Shown here one piece after another: positions 57,780 to 64,000 of a DNA stretch of 64,000 nucleotides. The translations under genes and the position numbers were made by a program. Source of the stretch: Desulfovibrio sp. (lineage in GTDB: Bacteria; Desulfobacterota; Desulfovibrionia; Desulfovibrionales; Desulfovibrionaceae); contig NZ_JAVESS010000002.1 in the NCBI RefSeq assembly GCF_034006445.1, positions 124,001-188,000 of the forward strand, given 5' to 3'. The notes under the pieces are model-generated. The model was not told the origin of the DNA, made no database searches, and worked only from the letters and a program-made list of their open reading frames with translations. Position 1 is the stretch's first letter; the number at the start of each line of letters is the position of its first letter.

Positions 57780-60035
57780 CTAGCTCCATTGGGGAATATG
57801 GGGATACTTTTTGCGCAGTTCGTCAAGAAGTTCGGCGCTGACGCCCTCGCCTTCCTTGCGGCCGCACCGTGGGCAGCAGTCATTGATCACGCCCACATAT
57901 CCGCACAGGGGGTCACGATCAAGCGGATGGTTGACCGAGCCGTAGCCCACGCCATGGTCGTGCATGAAACGGATAATGCGCTCAAAGGCTTCAGGATTTT
58001 TGCAGGTATCGCCATCAAGCTCCACATAGGTGATATGGCCTGCGTTGGTCAGCTCATGGTATGGAGCCTCAATCTCGATTTTTTTAAATGCCTTGATATG
58101 GCAGTACACGGGCACATGGAAGGAATTGGTGTAGTAATCCCTGTCCGTAATACCGGGAATGCTGCCGAACTTGCCCTTGTCCAGAGAGACAAAGCGGCCG
58201 CTGAGGCTTTCCGCCGGGGTGGCGATGAGCGAGAAGTTCAGACCTGTCTTTTCCGACTCGTCATCGCAGCGCTTGCGCATATGGCCGATGATTTCAAGGC
58301 CGAGCTTCTGTGATTCTTCACTTTCGCCATGGTGCTTGCCGAGCAGGGACATGAGGGCTTCAGCCAGGCCGATGAAGCCCATGCTGAGCGTACCGTGCTT
58401 CAGTACCTCTTCAATGCTGTCGTCCCAGCCCAGCTTTTCGGAGTCAAGCCAGATGCCCTCGCCCATGAGGAAGGGATAGTTGCGCACCTTTTTGGAGCTC
58501 TGGATTTTGAGCCTGTGCATAAGCTGCCGAAAAACAAGATCAATCCTGTCGTCCAGCAGAGCAAAGAACTTTTGGACATCGCCTTGGGCCTCAAGGCCCA
58601 GCCGGGGCAGATTGATCGAGGTAAAGCTCAGGTTGCCGCGTCCGCAGGTCACCTGCCTGTCCTTGTCATAGACGTTGCCGAGAACCCTTGTGCGGCAGCC
58701 CATATAGGCCACTTCGCTGTTGTAGTCGCCCGGCTTGTAGTACTGCAGGTTGAACGGAGCATCCAGAAAACTGAAGTTCGGGAACAGCCGCATGGCTGAA
58801 ACATCAATGGCCAATTGAAAAAGGTCGTAGTTGGGATCTTCTTTATTGTAATTGACCCCGGACTTCACCTTGAAAATCTGCACGGGAAAGATGGATGTTT
58901 CCCCGTTGCCGAGGCCCGCCTTGGTGGCCTTGAGCAGGTTTTTCGTCACCATGCGCCCTTCGGCGGAGGTGTCAGTGCCATAGTTGATGGAACTGAAAGG
59001 CACCTGGGCTCCTGCGCGCGAGTTCATGGTGTTCAGGTTGTGGATAAGAGCTTCCATGGCCTGATAGGTGCGCCGCTCGGTATATTTCAGGGCTTCTTCA
59101 GCGGCATAGGCATGGGCTTCGCCCATCATGGCCTTCTGGTCCGCTGCGACGACCTGATCAAGCTTGCGGCCAAATTCTTCCATATTGCCAAGGCGCGGGC
59201 ACAGATCAACGCTGGCCAGCAGTTTTTCGGTAAAAGCCGCCGCGTCCTGGGCTTTCATATGCATGGCAATACGTACAAAGGAGCTAAAGGCCCTTTCGTA
59301 TTCCTTGCGATACGTTTTAATGACGCCTTCGCTCATGGCAAAGTCAAAATGCGGCACACTCTGACCGCCGTGCATTTCATTCTGGTTGGCCTGGATGGCT
59401 ATGCAGGCCAGAGCCGAATAGCTTTCAATGGCGTTGGGTTCGCGCAGATAGCCGTGCCCGGTGGAAAACCCGTTTTTAAACAGCGGGATAAGGTCTATCT
59501 GGCAGCACGTTTCCGTGAGCATGTAGAAATCTTTGTCATGAATATGGATGTCGCCATTGATGTGCGCGGCCGAGGCATCCTTGGGCAGAATGTAGTTGTC
59601 GATAAAGTACTTGGAACCCTCGGATCCGTACTTGAGCATGGTGCCCATGGCGGTATCGCCGTCAATATTGGCGTTCTCGCGCTTGATGTCTTCGTGAAGG
59701 GCCGGGGAATAAGTAAGTTTTTTATAGATATCCATGAGATACGATTCCGCATTACGGATTTTCGTATGCTCGGCGCGGTACAGTATGTATGCCTTGGCCG
59801 TCTTGGCGTAGTCGTACTGGATCAGCGTTTCTTCAACAAGATCCTGAATTTCTTCAACGTGCTTGAGGCTGCGGGCATCCAGTTTTTTGCACACTTTTTC
59901 GGTGACAAACAAAAGGTCTGTAGGGGACATATCCTCACCGCCAACGGCCTGATTGGCCTTGGTAATGGCGTTGAGAATCTTGACAGAATCAAAAGGCACT
60001 GCCGTGCCATCGCGCTTAGTGATGCTGGCGGGCAT
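57780..60035 (-). CDS. nrdD: Class III ribonucleotide reductase large chain NrdD, without glycyl-radical loop
   Basis: The anaerobic ribonucleoside-triphosphate reductase core, 751 residues from the ATG at 60035 (GGGAG 9 nt upstream). An N-terminal ATP-cone (about 1-95) has KRDGTAVPFDSVKILNAI and AYILYRAEH. The catalytic barrel includes INGDIHIHDKDFYM, CCQIDLIPLFKNGF, NQNEMHGGQSVPHFDFA and LIHNLNTMNSRAGAQVPF. Near the end CGYVGVINDCCPRCG gives four Cys that match the zinc site. The protein stops about 25 residues later, without the RxxGYL radical loop normally found there. That loop lies in the 57410-57580 gene. Controlled by a cobalamin riboswitch. Confidence 0.95.
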   Translation of the reverse strand: MPASITKRDGTAVPFDSVKILNAITKANQAVGGEDMSPTDLLFVTEKVCKKLDARSLKHVEEIQDLVEETLIQYDYAKTAKAYILYRAEHTKIRNAESYLMDIYKKLTYSPALHEDIKRENANIDGDTAMGTMLKYGSEGSKYFIDNYILPKDASAAHINGDIHIHDKDFYMLTETCCQIDLIPLFKNGFSTGHGYLREPNAIESYSALACIAIQANQNEMHGGQSVPHFDFAMSEGVIKTYRKEYERAFSSFVRIAMHMKAQDAAAFTEKLLASVDLCPRLGNMEEFGRKLDQVVAADQKAMMGEAHAYAAEEALKYTERRTYQAMEALIHNLNTMNSRAGAQVPFSSINYGTDTSAEGRMVTKNLLKATKAGLGNGETSIFPVQIFKVKSGVNYNKEDPNYDLFQLAIDVSAMRLFPNFSFLDAPFNLQYYKPGDYNSEVAYMGCRTRVLGNVYDKDRQVTCGRGNLSFTSINLPRLGLEAQGDVQKFFALLDDRIDLVFRQLMHRLKIQSSKKVRNYPFLMGEGIWLDSEKLGWDDSIEEVLKHGTLSMGFIGLAEALMSLLGKHHGESEESQKLGLEIIGHMRKRCDDESEKTGLNFSLIATPAESLSGRFVSLDKGKFGSIPGITDRDYYTNSFHVPVYCHIKAFKKIEIEAPYHELTNAGHITYVELDGDTCKNPEAFERIIRFMHDHGVGYGSVNHPLDRDPLCGYVGVINDCCPRCGRKEGEGVSAELLDELRKKYPHIPQWS

Positions 60036-60073
60036 GGAGGAAGACTCCCATAACAACTGTGAAAACAACTGTG

Positions 60074-60101
60074 AAAAAAGTTCGTTCGCAAAACGAACGA
60101 A
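60074..60101 (-). terminator. Riboswitch-controlled leader terminator of nrdD
   Basis: On the minus strand TTCGTTCG, 5-nt loop, CGAACGAA, then C and six T (plus-strand arms 60081-60088 and 60094-60101, A-run 60074-60079). It sits about 40 nt before the nrdD ATG and after the cobalamin aptamer. Confidence 0.8.
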
Positions 60102-60251
60102 GGGGACACCAGTAACGTATGGGGCGGTAAAGTAAACCCAGGGGCAAGCCTGTAGCCGGGAACAGGTCGTTCCCGCAAAGGATTGGCCGGCAAAGGCCCC
60201 GTGCCGACAATCCATAGTATGACTGTTAGGGATTATACCCGACAGCCGTTG

Positions 60252-60420
60252 GGGTATTGTTGAAAGCAGGTCTTCCGGCTTGCCGACCACCTTTCGGCCT
60301 TCCCAGGGCATTGCCCCAGTGGCGCATGAAGAAAGGCGGCGTTTGTGCGGCTTACGGCGGCGGGTCCGCTCCCGTTTTTCACGGGATTCTCTATTAAGCC
60401 CATAGGGCGCTTTCAATGTC
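60252..60420 (-). ncRNA. Cobalamin riboswitch
   Basis: Read on the minus strand, the blocks come in the canonical order: GGGCTTAATAGAGAATCCCG, GTGAAAAACGGGAGCGG, ACCCGCCGCCGTAAGC, ATGCGCCACTGG, CTGGGAAGGCC and the B12 box AAGCCGGAAGACCTGC. This matches the known AdoCbl-type aptamer very well. It lies in the leader of nrdD, with the intrinsic terminator about 150 nt downstream. A weak promoter candidate (TTGACA, plus positions 60452-60447) precedes it. B12 binding should end transcription. Confidence 0.93.
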
Positions 60421-61039
60421 TAGAAAATCTCAAAAGAACTGCATCATGTCAATTGGGGCAAGCAAAAAAGGCTTCCTAGTCTCGTGGGAACAGTGCAGTT
60501 TTTAATGATAAATTTTATTATAAAGCGTCCACTCAAACCCAAAAAAAGGCCGCAAAAAAGTGCTGGGCGCGAGCTATACCCTGCCCGAAAATACACTGCC
60601 GGAACCGCCATTGAAAGTTCCGCAGCCTTTTATATGGTTGGCTGATTACTCCCTAGGTGCGAGCAACAATCTAGCGCACTGCCCTGACGATTTCAAGGCT
60701 GATCAAACCCTTGGCAACTGCGGCTTTGCAGATACGGCCTCTGGAAAACCGCACCATTTGCCATTATTGCCGGGGCATATTTTTTCAATAAATATTACCA
60801 AAAAGCGGCAAGGCAACGCACAAAATTTAATTAATTAAGCTAATTATGCGTAAATAACTGGTAAAATGATCTTACTCCAGCCGTGTAACATCGGTCTGCC
60901 GCACGTATCGGAGATGGCCGGGCTTTCCGCCCATGCCTTGCCCGCCGATATGCGCTGTGCAGCGCGGCTGGCAATCAGGCGTCCCCCCTCCCATGCCTTG
61001 CCCGCCGATTTGCCTGCCCCGCGTGGAGAAACCCGCATG
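60421..61039. other. Intergenic region upstream of nrd operon
   Basis: About 620 nt without a supported gene. A 92-codon frame at 60560-60838 has no family features. A 20-nt direct repeat, CCCATGCCTTGCCCGCCGAT, occurs at 60930-60949 and 60990-61009, exactly 60 bp apart. Confidence 0.5.
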
Positions 61040-61095
61040 CCTTGCCAAAACGAAACAACTGCGCGTTTCCAGGAGGCTCTTTAATCAGTGCTTCC
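61040..61095 (-). repeat. Dispersed repeat, family 2, copy 2
   Basis: The reverse complement starts GGAAGCACTGATTAAAGAGC and ends TTTTGGCAAGGC, nearly identical to 20210-20268 over about 56 nt (one substitution and one T insertion noted). Confidence 0.8.
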
Positions 61096-61130
61096 CAAAT
61101 ACCCTTTTCCACCATACCAACATGCAATAA

Positions 61131-61191
61131 GAGTTTTGGGGGGTGGGGGCGTGGGGGAGGAGACCCTTTTGCAAAAGGGTCCCTCCCCCAC
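61131..61191 (+). repeat. Dispersed palindrome, family 1, copy 3
   Basis: The flank GAGTTTTGGGGGGTGGGGGC is followed by arms GTGGGGGAGG..ACCCTTTT (61151-61170, one bulged A) and AAAAGGGTCCCTCCCCCAC (61173-61191). The other copies are at 23052-23117 and 24917-24975. Confidence 0.85.
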
Positions 61192-61227
61192 AAAAAAACT
61201 TCAAACGGTCGCTCTTAGCCATCAGAC

Positions 61228-61260
61228 AAAAAACCTCCGGCCTGGGGCCGGAGGTTTTTT
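61228..61260. terminator. Bidirectional terminator of the M16 peptidase gene
   Basis: AAAAAACCTCCGGCC (61228-61242), loop TGG, GGCCGGAGGTTTTTT (61246-61260). It lies 54 nt past the stop codon of the minus-strand peptidase gene. Confidence 0.9.
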
Positions 61261-61313
61261 GTCAGTGTGCGTGTCAGGGTTCGCGTGTACGCTCAACCCT
61301 GCAGGGGATGCTG

Positions 61314-63947
61314 TCAGGGCAAGAGCACAAGGTTGTAGGCATTGGCCTCGTCCAGATACTTTTTCGCCACTGCCTGCACCTGGGCCGGAGTCAGCTTTGC
61401 GGCCTTTTCTATGAGCTGCCGCTCAAAATCATAGGGCCGCCCCAGCAAGGCGTCGCTGGCGGCATCCGCCGCCCGGGATCCAAGGCTCTGCCGGTCACGG
61501 TAGTACGCGCCCAGCAGCCGGTTGGCCCCGGCTTCCAGCAGCGTGGCGGGCAAAGGCTTTTCCCTGATGTCGCCAATTATCTTGGCAAAGCCTTTTTGGG
61601 CCTGCTCCACCTTGTCCGGTGTGGTGCCAATATAAAAAGCCATCATACCCGCTTCGGGCATGCTGCGGTAAAACGCCGTCACCGTGTAGCCAAGCCCTTC
61701 CACATCACGCAACTGGCTGAACAGCAGCCCGCTCTGGCCCGAAAGGACAGACTGGAGCAGCATGAGGGCAGGCGCGTCCTCATGAGTCGGCGGCACGGCC
61801 TTGAATGTCTGCAGCACGTGGGCCTGGTTACGGCCGGGCAAATGCAGATCAAGCTTTTTGTCCTGCCCCCATACTGGAGCGCCGGGCGCGGCAATGTGCG
61901 TTTTGGGCACGGGCAGGGAACGTGCAAAGGCCAGCACAGCTTCGCGGTCAAAATCGCCAGAGACGGAAAGAACCCACGGCTGTCCCAGCTGTTCCTGCCA
62001 GAACGCGCGTACTTCCTTGCCTGTCAGACGATCCAGAATTTCCGTGCTGCCGAGGCCGTCATAACCGTAGGGCTGCCCCCCCGGGAAAAGAAAGCCGTTG
62101 AGCCGGGAAAACAGGTATGCCGTGGGCCTGTCGGCACGTTGCCGGATGGCGGCCTTCATGCTGTCGGCCTCACGGCGTATTTCTTTTTCTTCAAAGCGCG
62201 GGCTACGCAGCACTTCTGTCAGCATGGAAAAATAGTCCGCATTGAAGCGCGCCGGGCCGGTGACGGACAGGGTGAAGCTTTGCAGTCCGGCGCTGGCGTC
62301 GATGGCTGCCGCGCGGTCAGCAAAAAACCGTTCCATTGCCTGGGCATCCAGCTTGCCGCTGCCCGTTGTCAGGGCGCGGGCAGTGAGACCGGCGAGCCCT
62401 TGCTGGTTGGGCTTGAGGAGGGCGTTTCCGCCGGGCAACATCATATCCATGGCCACATAGGGCACGGTTGCGTCAGGTAAGAGAATAAGGGTGCGGCCTT
62501 CGCCCAGTTGCACCACTTCGCGCTCGCCCGCCTTCATGGCGCGGGCCTTTTGCGCATGGTCGCCATCGGTTCCTGGCCAGTTTTGCTGCAATATGGCCTC
62601 AAGGTCAGGCAGCTTGGCGCCCTCTGGGGCCAACACGCGCACTCGGGCCTGCCGGGGATTGATCCACTGCTGCAGCGCTTGCGCCAACTGGGCCGTATCC
62701 ACATTGCGCTGGGCAAAACGCAGGTTCATTTCGGCCTGTTCGCCGCCCAGTTCAAACTGCACGGTGCCCAGCCACGAAGCGAGGCCGTTAAGCGTTTCAC
62801 CGGCGCGGTCCATGTTGTCTTCAAGGTTGAACCTGGCGCGCGCGATGGCTTCTGGCTTGAAGCTTTCAGCCTTGAGCGTCGCCATATCCCTGGTCAATTC
62901 ACGCCAGAAAGGTTCCACCTTTTCCACATCAAGCTGCGCGCTCAGGTACACAAGCCCGGCCCGCGCCAGACTCATGTTGCCCATGCCGATGCTGTCCACC
63001 ATCTGCTTTTCATACTTGAACTTGCGGTACAGCTCTGAAGTGCCGTCGCCGCCCAAAAGATAGCAAAGCACGTCAAGATCGACAGACCGCAGGTCGCGCA
63101 GTCCGGGCGCGGGAAAGGCCATTCCCATATACACCTTGTTCCAGGGGCCGTGGACAACCTCCACGCGGGGGCCGCCCGAAGCATCGGCCAGGCTTATGGG
63201 CTGTGTTTCGGCAAGTTCGCCGCTGTTGGTCAGCCCGCCAAAAAGTTTCTGACTGTAGGCCAGCACGGCTTCCGGCTCAATATCGCCCGCCACAAGGAGC
63301 AGCATGTTCTGCGGCTGATACCAGTGCCGCACATAGGCGCGCAGGTCGTCCGCCGTTATGGCGCGGATGGTGTCCTTGAAACCGATGATGGGGCGACCGT
63401 AAACCGTGTTCTGCAGAGCCGACGTTTGCAGGCTTTCAAACAGCCTGCTCATGGGTGAATCCTGATCGCGCTCCAGTTCGGAAACGACCACCTCTTTTTC
63501 CGATTCCAGTTCCTTGGGATCAAGGGAGGGCTGGAAGGCCATTTCCTTGACCACGTCCATGCCTGTGCGCCAGTGCGCGGCGGGCATGTCGGTCATGTAC
63601 CAGGTCTTGTCAAAGCTGGTCGCAGCGTTGAGGTAACCGCCAAGGGCCTCCACATCGCGGGCAACCTGGCCTTTGGGCCTGTGCTCGGTTCCCTTGAAAA
63701 CCATATGCTCCAGCATATGGCTTATGCCCGCCTGCTCCGGCTTTTCATTGGCTGATCCGGTGCGGACATAAAGGCGCGTGGCCACCAGAGGGAAACGCGC
63801 ATCCTTGACAATATAGACTGTAAGCCCGTTGGGCAGGCGTGTGAGCATGCGGTCGTCCTTGCGAACCGCCTCGCCACTGGCCGCCTGGGCCGTTGATGAC
63901 AGAACCAGCACGAGAGCCAGAACCACCAATGAGAAAAAGCGCCGCAT
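61314..63947 (-). CDS. Periplasmic M16 family zinc peptidase
   Basis: A large pitrilysin/insulinase-type peptidase of 877 residues with a Sec signal peptide (FFSLVVLALVLVLSSTAQA, cleavage near residue 22). The inverted zinc motif HMLEH (His77, Glu80, His81) sits in AGISHMLEHMVFKGTEHRPK, with the third ligand Glu in the ESEKEVVVSELERD region. Four M16 repeats in one chain are expected: active domain, a linked M16_C domain (about 200-380), then two inactive halves up to the C-terminus. It probably degrades peptides in the periplasm or clears signal peptides. An AGGAGG ribosome site precedes the ATG. Single gene unit with its own terminator. Confidence 0.94.
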   Translation of the reverse strand: MRRFFSLVVLALVLVLSSTAQAASGEAVRKDDRMLTRLPNGLTVYIVKDARFPLVATRLYVRTGSANEKPEQAGISHMLEHMVFKGTEHRPKGQVARDVEALGGYLNAATSFDKTWYMTDMPAAHWRTGMDVVKEMAFQPSLDPKELESEKEVVVSELERDQDSPMSRLFESLQTSALQNTVYGRPIIGFKDTIRAITADDLRAYVRHWYQPQNMLLLVAGDIEPEAVLAYSQKLFGGLTNSGELAETQPISLADASGGPRVEVVHGPWNKVYMGMAFPAPGLRDLRSVDLDVLCYLLGGDGTSELYRKFKYEKQMVDSIGMGNMSLARAGLVYLSAQLDVEKVEPFWRELTRDMATLKAESFKPEAIARARFNLEDNMDRAGETLNGLASWLGTVQFELGGEQAEMNLRFAQRNVDTAQLAQALQQWINPRQARVRVLAPEGAKLPDLEAILQQNWPGTDGDHAQKARAMKAGEREVVQLGEGRTLILLPDATVPYVAMDMMLPGGNALLKPNQQGLAGLTARALTTGSGKLDAQAMERFFADRAAAIDASAGLQSFTLSVTGPARFNADYFSMLTEVLRSPRFEEKEIRREADSMKAAIRQRADRPTAYLFSRLNGFLFPGGQPYGYDGLGSTEILDRLTGKEVRAFWQEQLGQPWVLSVSGDFDREAVLAFARSLPVPKTHIAAPGAPVWGQDKKLDLHLPGRNQAHVLQTFKAVPPTHEDAPALMLLQSVLSGQSGLLFSQLRDVEGLGYTVTAFYRSMPEAGMMAFYIGTTPDKVEQAQKGFAKIIGDIREKPLPATLLEAGANRLLGAYYRDRQSLGSRAADAASDALLGRPYDFERQLIEKAAKLTPAQVQAVAKKYLDEANAYNLVLLP

Positions 63948-64000
63948 GAAACCTCCTGCGCTGCGGCCGCAGCCGCTTGTTGATGTCAGGCTTTTCAGCA

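Noticed and set aside
60036..60416. 127-residue N-terminal extension of NrdD
   Set aside because: It is the open frame through the cobalamin riboswitch and leader terminator; the ATP-cone starts right after the ATG at 60035, which has a ribosome site.
60560..60838. 92-residue plus-strand ORF
   Set aside because: No convincing start or domain; low similarity to anything recognised, in a region of repeats and promoter sequence.

Overview
The window looks like chromosome from a Desulfovibrio-type sulfate-reducing deltaproteobacterium, probably close to the D. desulfuricans group. This is an inference from protein flavour: an obligate class III ribonucleotide reductase, NifU/NifS Fe-S assembly, several polyferredoxins, hemerythrin, and a carB-carA order. 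No rRNA or tRNA gene was found. Base composition is moderately GC-rich, and long intergenic gaps are full of dispersed palindromic repeats.

Layout. 1-2.0 kb is the end of an integrated element: a gene fragment cut by the window edge, a small unknown gene, an AlpA-like regulator and a P4-type tyrosine integrase. 2.2-20.05 kb is one long minus-strand division and cell-wall (dcw) cluster, transcribed mraZ-rsmH-ftsL-ftsI-murE-murF-mraY-murD-ftsW-murG-murC-murB-ftsQ-ftsA-ftsZ. It has a readable promoter plus a four-repeat MraZ operator at one end and an intrinsic terminator at the other. 20.5-26.8 kb holds pyk, an HD-GYP protein, an Ldh2-family dehydrogenase, a flavodoxin-ferredoxin fusion and two small envelope proteins. 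26.9-38.4 kb holds carB-carA and, divergently, argG, argH, an unknown gene, a second-type EF-G and rsmA. 38.5-48.9 kb holds hup, rpsU, a YqeY-like gene, mutS2, dnaG, rpoD, a Pro/Ala-repeat thermonuclease, queC and a small unknown gene. 48.9-56.8 kb holds an odd carbamoyltransferase-fold protein, gph, a ferredoxin, metA, an IscR-like regulator, nifU, nifS and a membrane hemerythrin. 56.9-60.4 kb is the anaerobic ribonucleotide reductase operon, and 61.3-63.9 kb is an M16 peptidase.

Most striking system. The class III ribonucleotide reductase is split. The large NrdD polypeptide ends just after its zinc-type cysteines and lacks the glycyl-radical loop. That loop appears to be carried by a separate 56-residue protein (57410-57580, minus), followed by nrdG overlapping its stop codon by 8 nt. 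The operon is preceded by a well-conserved cobalamin riboswitch and a leader terminator, so this B12-independent reductase is probably shut off when B12 is plentiful.

Other points of interest are the MraZ operator with an inverted second copy upstream, a MetA carrying the acetyl-CoA-type Glu111 behind a perfect palindromic operator, a carbamoyltransferase-like protein lacking the STRT loop, and repeat elements that begin exactly at gene stop codons.
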